Below, one piece after another: positions 47,367-55,596 of a stretch of DNA of 64,000 bases. Position 1 is the first letter of the stretch. Every line of letters starts with the position of its first letter. The stretch covers positions 1-64,000 of the forward strand of contig NZ_MSSW01000017.1 of assembly GCF_002150685.1 (NCBI RefSeq), given 5' to 3'. The DNA is from Algoriphagus antarcticus (GTDB taxonomy: Bacteria > Bacteroidota > Bacteroidia > Cytophagales > Cyclobacteriaceae). The position numbers and the translations under genes were made by a program. The notes below the pieces were generated by a model. It was given only the letters and a program-made list of their open reading frames with translations, did no database searches and was not told where the DNA came from.

Positions 47367-48538
47367 TTAACTCGGTTAGGTGAGGCTTTGACTGGAATAA
47401 GGAAAACTGCCTTTCTGACACTTGAAAGTACAGTAATTCCCAATCCTGCCACAGCAATTAGCGCAAAAGAGACTTTCAAATTAAATAATTCTGCGATAAA
47501 TCCGATCAAAGGTGGGCCAAGCAAAAATCCAAAAAATGATATGGTCGATACCAAAGCCAGCGCAACGCTTGGAGAATACAACTTAGAACGTCCAACGATA
47601 CTATACGAAAGTGGTATGATAGAAGCTACGCCCAGACCAACCAATAAAAACGCTACCGTTGCCAAGACCACGGTGGGGAAAAGTACCGCTATGCTTAGCC
47701 CAATAAATATCAAAACACCACTTACCTGGATCACGGCGACTTTGGTAAATCGCGCGGCAATCTTGTCCGTAATAAATCTTCCTGCTGCCATCGCACCCAT
47801 AAATGCGACATAGCCAAGTGCTATCAGAGACGGATCTGACTGGACAACCTTCTTGAAATAAACCCCAGACCAATCAAACATACAGCCTTCTGCCATCATC
47901 CCCAGAAATGCAATTAAGCTGATCCTGAGTAAAAGAGCATCTGGTTTTTTCATCACCAGTCCTCCTCCACCTTCAGCGACTTTCTTTTCTTTGACTATGT
48001 AACCTTGGGCTGAAAGTATAATGATTATCGAAATAGCCATCACAATGGCATAATGAAGCGCGGGAGAAAAATCTAAAAATATCATCAATGCACCTAGTCC
48101 AGCGCCAGAAAATCCTGCCAAACTCCACAAGCCATGGAAGGACGCAAGGATGCTTTTTCCCATCTTATCTTCCAGATCCAGTGCCTGCGTATTAAGCGAG
48201 ATATTCATCACATTCCCAAGCATTCCATACACGATCAGCACGGGAGTAAGTAACCATGTCGTCGTCGCCAATCCAATCAATGGCAAGGTCATCGCATAGG
48301 CAAAGCTGCCAATCATTACTACTTTGCGGCTTCCATATTGATGAACTGCCCAACCAGCTAAAGGCAATCCGATAACGGATCCCAATGGAAGAAACAACAA
48401 TAATGTTCCTAATTGTCCTTCTGAGAGATCAAACTTGGCTTGAATATCAGGAATCCTTGCCGCCCAAGAGGCAAAGCATAGACCCACGAAAAAGAAAACT
48501 GCCCCTAGGGCAACTCGTCTTTTGGAAAGTATGTTCAT
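47363..48538 (-). CDS. MFS transporter
   Basis: A 391-residue protein with 12 predicted membrane helices. The first loop shows GLCFASWAARIPDIQAKFDLSEGQLGTLLL, a pattern of the MFS subgroup that includes fucose permease- and YbjJ-like proteins. The substrate is not predictable. It precedes and overlaps the acyl-ACP thioesterase gene. Confidence 0.88.
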   Translation of the reverse strand: MNILSKRRVALGAVFFFVGLCFASWAARIPDIQAKFDLSEGQLGTLLLFLPLGSVIGLPLAGWAVHQYGSRKVVMIGSFAYAMTLPLIGLATTTWLLTPVLIVYGMLGNVMNISLNTQALDLEDKMGKSILASFHGLWSLAGFSGAGLGALMIFLDFSPALHYAIVMAISIIIILSAQGYIVKEKKVAEGGGGLVMKKPDALLLRISLIAFLGMMAEGCMFDWSGVYFKKVVQSDPSLIALGYVAFMGAMAAGRFITDKIAARFTKVAVIQVSGVLIFIGLSIAVLFPTVVLATVAFLLVGLGVASIIPLSYSIVGRSKLYSPSVALALVSTISFFGFLLGPPLIGFIAELFNLKVSFALIAVAGLGITVLSSVRKAVFLIPVKASPNRVK

Positions 48539-48563
48539 GAAATAACTAGGTTTAAGAGGCTCA

Positions 48564-48571
48564 CAAAAGTA
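48564..48571 (-). promoter_or_regulatory. Candidate -7 element for the MFS-thioesterase operon
   Basis: TACTTTTG on the minus strand, 25 bp before the MFS start, matches TAnnTTTG. The same octamer occurs upstream of the thioredoxin and persulfide dioxygenase genes (52179 and 51784). The -33 box is not clear. Confidence 0.4.
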
Positions 48572-48659
48572 CAGAACATTAGCTCAAAATCATGCGAGAC
48601 CTCGAACATTGCCTCTCAAAACTGGTTACCCTAATCGAACTCACTTTATCTACATAACC

Positions 48660-48740
48660 ATGGAACTGGTCATAGCAGGAGCCGTAATCGTTACCGTAAT
48701 ATTTATAATCCGCTTTATTATCAAAAAAGTATTTGACTAA
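48660..48740 (+). CDS. Candidate 26-residue single-helix membrane protein
   Basis: An ATG-to-TAA frame of 27 codons encodes MELVIAGAVIVTVIFIIRF followed by IIKKVFD: one membrane helix with two Lys near the end, acting as a positive-inside anchor. It sits alone on the plus strand between the diverging MFS gene and the converging YeeE/DUF6691 gene, with a hairpin directly after its stop. Too short for ordinary gene calling. Expression unproven. Confidence 0.45.
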   Translation: MELVIAGAVIVTVIFIIRFIIKKVFD

Positions 48741-48742
48741 AA

Positions 48743-48772
48743 AAAGCCACTTTCTATCCAGAAAGTGGCTTT
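48743..48772. terminator. Terminator of the YeeE/DUF6691 operon
   Basis: A perfect 12-bp stem (48743-48754 / 48761-48772) with loop TATCCA. The minus side has a longer T run, so it chiefly ends the transporter operon; on the plus side it may end the small membrane gene. Confidence 0.85.
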
Positions 48773-48799
48773 CAAAATCAATTCTCAATTTTCCGCTCC

Positions 48800-49291
48800 T
48801 TAATTCGGGAGCTTATCCGAAAACTTACCATAAACCCACGTTCCAGCTATAGCTGAAAGGAGTGTAATAATAACCACCGTAAATCCACTTCCAATCTGTG
48901 CATAAAGCGGACCTGGACAGGCTCCTGTAATGGCCCAACCAAGTCCGAAGATGAATCCTCCGATAATTTGTCCCTTGCGGAATTCCTTTTTTGAGATTTT
49001 GATTTCCTCTCCCACAATGGATTTGATTTTAAATCGCTTGATCAACTGAATCGAAATAATCCCAGTGACTATCGCCGATCCGATCACTCCATACATGTGA
49101 AATGAATCCAATCGGAACATTTCCTGAATTCTAAACCAAGAAATAATCTCAGCCTTCACGAATACAAATCCGAATAAAATCCCGAGTATCAAATACTTCA
49201 CCAAGGCCAAACCTGTCTCTCCAGTCTCCTGTGAATTAGGTGAATCACAAACTGCTTCCTGTATATTTTTATCTGCTACTAACATTTTCAT
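48800..49291 (-). CDS. DUF6691 family YeeE/YedE-type transporter subunit
   Basis: A 163-residue membrane protein with four predicted helices. The signature Cys-containing loop is GLGWAITGACPGPLYAQIGSG, like the GCxxG-type loops of YeeE/YedE (TsuA) proteins that pass thiosulfate through persulfide-forming Cys residues. It forms a pair with the next gene, 6 bp away, each supplying half of a full-length transporter. Confidence 0.85.
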   Translation of the reverse strand: MKMLVADKNIQEAVCDSPNSQETGETGLALVKYLILGILFGFVFVKAEIISWFRIQEMFRLDSFHMYGVIGSAIVTGIISIQLIKRFKIKSIVGEEIKISKKEFRKGQIIGGFIFGLGWAITGACPGPLYAQIGSGFTVVIITLLSAIAGTWVYGKFSDKLPN

Positions 49292-49297
49292 TATTGA

Positions 49298-49879
49298 TTA
49301 AAATCCTGCAAACTTCATTAAAGGACCCAAAAGAACCTGTGTCATCAGAAAGCCACCAACCATAAAGAAAATGGTCGCGACTAGCGATGGCCATTGAAGG
49401 GAACTGATACCCATAATCGCATGACCAGAAGTACAGCCTCCTGCGTAGCGGCTACCAAAACCAACCAAAAATCCTCCCATCACAAAGAATATCAATCCTT
49501 TTACAGTGAATAGATTTTCCCATGAGAAGATATCAGCAGGCATCAAACCAGAGAAATCAGTGATCCCCAAAGCTGCCAGATCAGCTTGAGTTTGTGCGGC
49601 AATGACTATTTCATCAGGATTTGACAGAAAAGTAGTTGCTACAAAACCTCCTACTAAAACGCCCAGTACAAATACCAAATTCCACATTTCCTTTCTCCAG
49701 TTGTATTGAAAAAAGGGGATTTTCGCAGGGATACACATCGCACAGACATGTCGAAGAGAGGATGAGATTCCAAAACTCTTATTTCCCAAAATGAGAAGTG
49801 CGGGAACGGTAAGGCCGATCAGTGGGCCAGCCACATACCATGCCCATGGCTGGGAAATCCAGTCAATAAATTGATTCAT
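49298..49879 (-). CDS. YeeE/YedE family (thiosulfate) transporter subunit
   Basis: A 193-residue membrane protein with five or so helices. The conserved loop GFGSRYAGGCTSGHAIMGISSLQWPSLVATIFFMVGG matches YeeE/YedE, and a second Cys pair is in LRHVCAMCIPAK. It probably imports thiosulfate or a related sulfur species. Together with DUF6691 it is regularly found near persulfide dioxygenase/rhodanese genes, as here. Confidence 0.9.
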   Translation of the reverse strand: MNQFIDWISQPWAWYVAGPLIGLTVPALLILGNKSFGISSSLRHVCAMCIPAKIPFFQYNWRKEMWNLVFVLGVLVGGFVATTFLSNPDEIVIAAQTQADLAALGITDFSGLMPADIFSWENLFTVKGLIFFVMGGFLVGFGSRYAGGCTSGHAIMGISSLQWPSLVATIFFMVGGFLMTQVLLGPLMKFAGF

Positions 49880-49965
49880 AAATTTTTTGTTTGGATAATT
49901 TTTTTAAGTATTAACTCTAATTGATGTCAGGTCCCTTTACTTCTTTGCTCGAAAGGGTGGAAGAC

Positions 49966-49985
49966 CTCCCGATAGCTATCGGGAG
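49966..49985. repeat. Perfect 20-nt palindrome, copy 1
   Basis: CTCCCGATAGCTATCGGGAG is its own reverse complement. The central 16 nt recur at 51675-51690. Such a short palindrome scattered between genes is typical of Cytophagales genomes. Confidence 0.85.
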
Positions 49986-50140
49986 ACCGAAGTGCCGCAA
50001 TTCTAGAGTAGAGCCTATTCTGTAATGCTTTTCCTTTTGCTTTTATTTTGAAAAGAGGGAATTCTACATTAAGACAGCTAGTCAAAACAAGTGGTCTGTG
50101 AGGACACAGACCACGGTTATTTTATCCAGCTAGTTGATCA

Positions 50141-50203
50141 AGCTTCTTGAATCTAATGTCTAGCTTCTTGACTCTTTGATCTAGTATATTGAATCTATAA
50201 TCT
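50141..50203. repeat. Three imperfect 21-bp tandem repeats
   Basis: Units at 50141-50161, 50162-50182 and 50183-50203 share the pattern AG(C/T)(T/A)TCTTGAATCT...ATCT. They run into an ACTTACTGCTTACAATAACG tail like the ends of the element at 13.5-14.0 kb. Confidence 0.7.
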
Positions 50204-50223
50204 TAAATCTAACTACTTACTGC

Positions 50224-51645
50224 TTACAATAACGTAGTAGGACAAACGTAATCTGAAACCTTGAACTTCTCAGAATCCTTAATGGCCTTGAATCCACCAT
50301 CGACATCTATCAGATTATCATACCCTCTAGCGCGTAAGATGGAATTAAAGACCATCGATCTATATCCGCCGGCACAATGCACATAGTAAGTTTTGTCCTT
50401 ATTTATTTTCAGCATACTCTCATTAATGTAATCAAGAGGAGCATTCTCTGCACTCTCCACATGTTCTGAAAGGAATTCACTGTTCTTTCTGACGTCCAGA
50501 ATATTGATTTCCTGATTTTCTGCCTGTCTTTGCGCTAGCTCCTCCGCTGAAATGGATTCGATCTGATCGATTTCATGACCAGCCTTTTTCCAGGAATCAA
50601 TTCCTCCATCCAAATATCCAATTGCATAATCGTAGCCTACTCTAGCCAATCTTGTGATGACTTCTTCTTCTCTTCCTTCATCTGCTACGACTAGGATTTC
50701 CTGTTTCAAATCAGGAATCATCGCTCCTACCCAAACAGCAAAACTTCCTTCTATTCCAATATTCACTGAATTCGGCACAAAACCTTTGGCAAAAACCTGA
50801 GGTGTGCGAGTATCCAAAATCAAAGCACTAGTTTCATTCGCTGCAGCTTCAAACTCCGCTGGCTTTAATGGTTTCACTCCCCTTTTTAAGACTTCATCAA
50901 TGCTGTCATATCCTTCAATGTTCATCATTACATTCTGAGGAAAATACGCTGGCGGAGGAGTCAATCCAGAAAGCACTTCTTTTGTAAACTCTTCTTTCGT
51001 CATCTCCTGAAGTGCGTAGTTTGTCTTCTTCTGATTTCCCAAGGTATCGGATGTCTCCTTACTCATGTTTTTGCCACATGCGGATCCTGCTCCATGAGCT
51101 GGATAGACTATCAGATCGTCTGGCAAAGGCATGATCTTATTGCGAAGCGAATCGTATAAATGACTAGCAAGAATATCCTGAGTCAAATCGGGTATTACTT
51201 TCTGTGCCAAATCAGGTCTTCCCACATCTCCTATAAATAAGGTGTCGCCAGTAAAGATCGCCTCCGGATTTCCTTCTTCATTGTAAAGCAAGTAGCAAGA
51301 ACTTTCCATGGTATGACCAGGGGTGTGAATCAACTTGATTTTTGCTTTCCCGATCTGAAACTCCTCACCGTCTTGAGCGATGTGGGCTTCAAAGCCTAGC
51401 TTCATGTCTGTAGGCCCGTAAACGATTTTGGCACCAGTCTTCTCAGCCAAATCAATATGTCCAGATACAAAATCAGCATGAAAATGCGTCTCAAATACGT
51501 ATTTGATTTTAGCGTTTCTTCTTTCGGCTTTCTCTATATATGGCTGAACTTCTCTTAGCGGATCAATGACCACTGCTTCTCCGTCTGACTCAATGTAATA
51601 AGCTCCTTGTGCAAGGCAACCAGTATAAATTTGTTCAATTTTCAT
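50224..51645 (-). CDS. ETHE1/CstB-like persulfide dioxygenase with two rhodanese domains
   Basis: A 473-residue protein from the Met at 51645; the frame reaches 51834 but the family starts MKIEQIYTGCLAQGAYYIE. The metallo-beta-lactamase fold domain has H54-x-H56-x-D58 (THFHADFVSGH), H111 in HTPGHT and D134 in FTGDTLFIGDVGRPDLA, the ETHE1 iron site. Two rhodanese domains follow: the first lacks its Cys (VVADEGREEE), the second keeps C424 (VHCAGGYRS). This is the CstB architecture: oxidises persulfides to sulfite and can make thiosulfate. It follows thioredoxin on the same strand. Confidence 0.92.
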   Translation of the reverse strand: MKIEQIYTGCLAQGAYYIESDGEAVVIDPLREVQPYIEKAERRNAKIKYVFETHFHADFVSGHIDLAEKTGAKIVYGPTDMKLGFEAHIAQDGEEFQIGKAKIKLIHTPGHTMESSCYLLYNEEGNPEAIFTGDTLFIGDVGRPDLAQKVIPDLTQDILASHLYDSLRNKIMPLPDDLIVYPAHGAGSACGKNMSKETSDTLGNQKKTNYALQEMTKEEFTKEVLSGLTPPPAYFPQNVMMNIEGYDSIDEVLKRGVKPLKPAEFEAAANETSALILDTRTPQVFAKGFVPNSVNIGIEGSFAVWVGAMIPDLKQEILVVADEGREEEVITRLARVGYDYAIGYLDGGIDSWKKAGHEIDQIESISAEELAQRQAENQEINILDVRKNSEFLSEHVESAENAPLDYINESMLKINKDKTYYVHCAGGYRSMVFNSILRARGYDNLIDVDGGFKAIKDSEKFKVSDYVCPTTLL

Positions 51646-51674
51646 GTGATTATTTGTTTTTTTTTGGTGGCCAT

Positions 51675-51690
51675 CCCGATAGCTATCGGG
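51675..51690. repeat. CCCGATAGCTATCGGG palindrome, copy 2
   Basis: A perfect 16-nt palindrome in the leader between thioredoxin and the persulfide dioxygenase gene, identical to the core of the one at 49966-49985. Confidence 0.85.
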
Positions 51691-51783
51691 AGTAATCTCG
51701 CATTGCTGACAATCATTTCGCTGTGTAACGCTTGCGTCTTGCTCGATTTCATATGTATGTTTTTTATTTTTCCGAAGGATAGT

Positions 51784-51791
51784 CAAAAGTA
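51784..51791 (-). promoter_or_regulatory. Candidate -7 element of the persulfide dioxygenase gene
   Basis: TACTTTTG on the minus strand, about 140 bp before the chosen start, with palindrome copy 2 in the predicted leader. -33 box unclear. Confidence 0.3.
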
Positions 51792-51834
51792 GGGCATTGC
51801 CACTTAGACTAGAATGACTTTTGTCACACAGCAA

Positions 51835-52155
51835 TCAAACTGATTCTTTGATGTTGCTTTTTAGAGTGTTGACTAACTGGTGAGCTGGAACGACGCCAGA
51901 CTCTCTCCAAAGGATTTTACCTTTCTGGAAAAGTATCAAAGTAGGTACGCCACGCACTTGGAACTTGCTAGCAGCCAATTGATTTTTATCTACATCTACT
52001 TTCAAAATCTTCACCTTACCTCCCATCTGCTTAGCAGCATCCTCCAAAATGGGCTGCATCATTTTACATGGCCCACACCAAGTGGCGAAGAAATCCACCA
52101 ATACAGCTTGGTCTCCATCTATGAGTTCTTGAAATGTTTTGCCTTTTGTATTCAT
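51835..52155 (-). CDS. trxA: Thioredoxin
   Basis: A 106-residue thioredoxin with the active site W26-C-G-P-C30 and the cis-Pro in VRGVPTLILFQ. It lacks a signal peptide, so it acts in the cytoplasm. It precedes the persulfide dioxygenase-rhodanese gene and may reduce its persulfide intermediates. TACTTTTG at 52179-52186 is a candidate -7 box 24 bp upstream. Confidence 0.93.
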   Translation of the reverse strand: MNTKGKTFQELIDGDQAVLVDFFATWCGPCKMMQPILEDAAKQMGGKVKILKVDVDKNQLAASKFQVRGVPTLILFQKGKILWRESGVVPAHQLVNTLKSNIKESV

Positions 52156-52178
52156 GATTTCAAATTTTTAGGTCATAA

Positions 52179-52186
52179 CAAAAGTA
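52179..52186 (-). promoter_or_regulatory. Candidate -7 element of the thioredoxin gene
   Basis: TACTTTTG on the minus strand, 24 bp before the start, with a TTG (52202-52204) only 15 bp further upstream, shorter than the usual 19 bp. Confidence 0.4.
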
Positions 52187-52324
52187 GAGGCTAAATCTGT
52201 TCAATTCGGTAATTAATATCACAGAGGGATGGATAGGAAAAGCACTAATAGTTTTAAAATACCTAAAATCACCCTAATTGGCATTTATTTTTTTTATTTT
52301 CGCCAGTCAAATTCCACTTATTAA

Positions 52325-55306
52325 ATGCTCAATTACAAGCAAATCAATAATCTGACCGGTTGGGTCGTTTTTGCGGTAGCTACTCTGGTGTACGTACTTA
52401 CTGTTGAACAAACAGCTAGTTTCTGGGATCCGGGAGAGTTTATAGCCGTAGCATACAAGCTACAAGTACCTCACCCTCCAGGAGCTCCATTCTTTCTTTT
52501 GGTTTATCGGATGTTCAGTTTCTTCGCTTTTGGAGATCCTCTGCAAGTGGCGTATTGGATGAATATCGGTAGTGCGCTATTCTCAAGCTTTTCAATTTTA
52601 TTCCTTTTTTGGTCTATAACTTTATTTGGAAGAAGGCTTTTCAACGTAACGGAAGGCCAAGAAAGCAAGGGCGAAACTATTACTTTGATGGGAGCTGGAA
52701 TCGTCGGTGCATTGCTTTATACCTTCTCCGACAGTTTCTGGTTTTCGGCTGTAGAGTCAGAAGTTTATGCCATGTCTTCGTTCTTTACTGCGATTGTGAT
52801 TTGGGCATTCTTGAAGTGGGATGTGATCAAAGATCCTCGCGAAGAGAACAAGTGGATGATTTTCATCGCTTATTTGGTCGGACTTTCTATCGGCGTTCAC
52901 TTATTGAACTTGGTGACTTTACCGGCTCTCGCACTCATCTATTATTTCAAAAAGTACGACAAACCAAATTTCAAAGGAGCTTTGTTTGCTATGTTCCTTG
53001 GTGGAGTTGCTCTGATTATTATTAATAATCTGATTATCCCTGGGCTTCCAAGTTTGGCAGGATCCATGGAGATTTTCTTTGTGAACAGCATAGGTTTGCC
53101 ATTCGGATCAGGAATCGTTGTATTCATGATCTTGTTTTTCGCAGCGGTATTTTATGCCTATAGATATTCCCGTAAAAAGGGAAATGCAATTCTAAACACA
53201 GCTCTTTTATCATTTATCTTCATTCTGATCGGCTATGCGAGTTATGCTCTAATTGTTGTGCGTGCCAATCAAGATCCTATTATCAATGAAAATGCTCCAA
53301 AAGACATCGTCAGCTATGTCTCATATCTGAAGCGCGAGCAATATGGCTACAGACCATTGCTTCATGGGCAATATTTCACTGCGCAATTGGTGTCACAGGA
53401 AGAAGGTGCTCCTGTCTATATGAAGGGTAAGGACAAGTATGAGATCGTAGATTACTCTTTAGAAAACACTTACGACCCTACCAAGACGACTATACTTCCA
53501 AGGATCTATTCTACCCAGGAAAATCATAAGAGGCTTTACAGACAGAAGCTCGGCTTGAGAGAAGGTCAAGATCCTACTTTCGGAGATAACCTGTACTTTA
53601 TGTTTTCTCATCAGCTGGGTCAGATGTACTGGCGTTATTTTATGTGGAATTTCTCCGGACGAGAATCAGACTTTAGCGATGCGCCTTGGATAGGAATCAC
53701 CGATGCTTTCAAGGATTATCCAGATTACATCACTGAAAACAAAGGTCACAACAATTACCTTATGCTTCCCCTTTTCCTGGGAATCATTGGTTTATTCTTC
53801 CAAGCTAAGGTTGATCCCAAGTCCTTCTACGTGAACCTGATGCTATTCCTGATGATGGGTGTAGTGCTAGTACTTTACCTGAATTCCCCTCCTGTAGAGC
53901 CGAGAGAGCGTGATTACATTTATGTGGGTAGTTTCTATGCTTTTGCGATATGGGTTGGTATCGGAGTGATGGCACTTGCGCATATGATAGGTCGGGCGAC
54001 GAAAAATCTAGCCACAGCTGGAATTATAGCTACGCTACTTACACTTCCTGTAGCTGGTCTGATGGCTAGCCAAAACTGGAATGACCACAATAGAAAAGGA
54101 AGGTATTTCTCAGTGGATTCTGCCAGAAACTTCCTAGCCTCCTGCGCACCAAATGCGATCTTATTTACAGGTGGAGACAATGACACCTTCCCACTTTGGT
54201 ATGTACAAGAAGTGGAAGGTTTTAGGACAGACGTTCGAGTGATTGTATTGAGTTACTTCGATACAGATTGGTATGTGGAACAAATGACCAGACCTGTGAA
54301 TGAATCTGAGGCCTTGCCTTTCAGTCTGGATCCCAACCGTTACCAAAAAGGCACGAATGATGTGCTCTATGTAATGGAGAGAGAAGGCATGAATGCGATC
54401 TCTGTTAGTGAATATTTAAAGCTTTTGAACTCAGGATCTGACCTACTGAAAATGGAAACTGGCGGTAAAGCTGTTGCCAATATGGTTCCTTCAAGAAACT
54501 TGATTCTGGAAGTTGATAGCTCTGCAGTTGCAAATAAGGATATCATCCCTGAAGAGTTCATTCCATTGTTTACTCCTCAAATGAATCTGCAGATCACAGG
54601 AAACTATGTAACCAAAGGCACCTTGATGCTCATTGACTTGATTGCATCCAATAATTGGGAAAGACCTATCTACTTCAACAACACTTCTCTTGCTACCATA
54701 GGAATCAACATTCAAGAACACGTGGTAATGGAAGGTTTGACTTACCGTTTGCTTCCTGTGAGAAAGCCTGAGTTTGTCCGTGAAGAGCTGGTAAATGCTG
54801 ATTTGGCTTATGAAAACTACATGACCAAGTTTGCTTTCCGAGGCATGGACAATCCTGATGCGTATTTGGATGAGGAGTACAGAAGATTTGCATCCAACCA
54901 CCGTAGCGCTTTGAATAGTATTGTCATCGCTTTACTTGATGAAAACGATATGGAAAAAGCTTCAACACTGCTGAACTACGGATTGGAAGTAATGCCAAAC
55001 GAGGCAATCCCATATGACCTTTCCAGCGGACAGTCAGTTCCACTTTTCTTCGAAGTAGGAGAAGATGAAAAAGCGCTTGATATCATCGAAAAAGTCTCCA
55101 AGAAATCATTGGATATGATCGAGTTTTATACCAACGAAAATAGAGAATACGACAGAGAAATGATGATTTCTGTTGAGATGATAAAGTATTTCATTCCGCT
55201 TCTGGAAGAAAGAGGCTATCAGGAAAAAGCCCAAGAACTCAAGCTAAGGATGGAGCAATTCCTCGGCCCGCAGCAAAATGGTAGCGGGGCTTTGAATAGA
55301 CGATAA
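52325..55306 (+). CDS. DUF2723 (TMEM260-like) multi-pass membrane protein
   Basis: A 993-residue protein. The N-terminal two-thirds have a dozen or so membrane helices and begin with the DUF2723 hallmark TASFWDPGEFIAVAYKLQVPHPPGAPFFLLVYRMF, in which the Asp and Glu sit in the first large loop like the catalytic acid of GT-C enzymes. The C-terminal third is soluble with TPR-like helices. Human TMEM260, from the same family, is an O-mannosyltransferase, so protein O-glycosylation is a reasonable guess for the bacterial members. Bacteroidota do O-glycosylate exported proteins. It stands alone. Confidence 0.88.
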   Translation: MLNYKQINNLTGWVVFAVATLVYVLTVEQTASFWDPGEFIAVAYKLQVPHPPGAPFFLLVYRMFSFFAFGDPLQVAYWMNIGSALFSSFSILFLFWSITLFGRRLFNVTEGQESKGETITLMGAGIVGALLYTFSDSFWFSAVESEVYAMSSFFTAIVIWAFLKWDVIKDPREENKWMIFIAYLVGLSIGVHLLNLVTLPALALIYYFKKYDKPNFKGALFAMFLGGVALIIINNLIIPGLPSLAGSMEIFFVNSIGLPFGSGIVVFMILFFAAVFYAYRYSRKKGNAILNTALLSFIFILIGYASYALIVVRANQDPIINENAPKDIVSYVSYLKREQYGYRPLLHGQYFTAQLVSQEEGAPVYMKGKDKYEIVDYSLENTYDPTKTTILPRIYSTQENHKRLYRQKLGLREGQDPTFGDNLYFMFSHQLGQMYWRYFMWNFSGRESDFSDAPWIGITDAFKDYPDYITENKGHNNYLMLPLFLGIIGLFFQAKVDPKSFYVNLMLFLMMGVVLVLYLNSPPVEPRERDYIYVGSFYAFAIWVGIGVMALAHMIGRATKNLATAGIIATLLTLPVAGLMASQNWNDHNRKGRYFSVDSARNFLASCAPNAILFTGGDNDTFPLWYVQEVEGFRTDVRVIVLSYFDTDWYVEQMTRPVNESEALPFSLDPNRYQKGTNDVLYVMEREGMNAISVSEYLKLLNSGSDLLKMETGGKAVANMVPSRNLILEVDSSAVANKDIIPEEFIPLFTPQMNLQITGNYVTKGTLMLIDLIASNNWERPIYFNNTSLATIGINIQEHVVMEGLTYRLLPVRKPEFVREELVNADLAYENYMTKFAFRGMDNPDAYLDEEYRRFASNHRSALNSIVIALLDENDMEKASTLLNYGLEVMPNEAIPYDLSSGQSVPLFFEVGEDEKALDIIEKVSKKSLDMIEFYTNENREYDREMMISVEMIKYFIPLLEERGYQEKAQELKLRMEQFLGPQQNGSGALNRR

Positions 55307-55323
55307 AAGCCAATTCTATAATA

Positions 55324-55359
55324 AGAGGCTGTCTCAAAAGTTGGGACAGCCTCTGTTTT
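55324..55359. terminator. Terminator-like hairpin after the DUF2723 gene
   Basis: AGAGGCTGTC (55324-55333) pairs with GACAGCCTCT (55345-55354), followed by GTTTTA. It is also the left end of the inverted-repeat element described next. Confidence 0.65.
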
Positions 55360-55433
55360 ATTCGGGTAGGAATCTGAGCCATTTTACATACCGCCAAATC
55401 TCAGGCTCTCGAATTAACTCATGAGACAGCCAC
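55325..55433. mobile_element. 109-bp miniature inverted-repeat element (IS remnant or MITE)
   Basis: The left end GAGGCTGTCTCAAAAGTT (55325-55342) and the reverse complement of the right end (55416-55433) match at 15 of 18 positions. Ends beginning GAGGCTGTCTCA recall those of some insertion sequences. The inside has no coding frame. No clear target-site duplication is seen. Confidence 0.6.
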
Positions 55434-55596
55434 TTAATTAATATTAGTCTCCGCTATTAAAACAATAAATGATAAAAGCATTTTAGAATTTGCTAAACTC
55501 TAGCGCAAGGCTACTTCGGCCTGCCCACACTGGCGGGTCTTCGGTTTCCCGTCTTCCAGCCCATTTATCTGTCTAATGGCATACTTCTATATATCA

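Larger units (their letters stand above)
49880..50223. other. Intergenic region with palindrome and 21-bp tandem repeats
   Basis: No gene in 344 bp. It holds the 20-nt palindrome CTCCCGATAGCTATCGGGAG (49966-49985) and three imperfect 21-bp tandem repeats (50141-50203), both entered separately. Confidence 0.5.

Noticed and set aside
47337..47813. 158-residue plus-strand frame over the MFS gene
   Set aside because: Antisense to membrane helices of the MFS transporter; composition (Thr, Ala, Asn, Lys-rich) is that of an inverted membrane gene.
48579..48788. 69-residue minus-strand frame over the small membrane gene
   Set aside because: Runs through the terminator hairpin and has no coherent features; the opposite-strand 26-residue frame fits its context better.
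52205..52324. Possible riboswitch upstream of the DUF2723 gene
   Set aside because: AT-rich 120 bp with no conserved core of a known riboswitch class.
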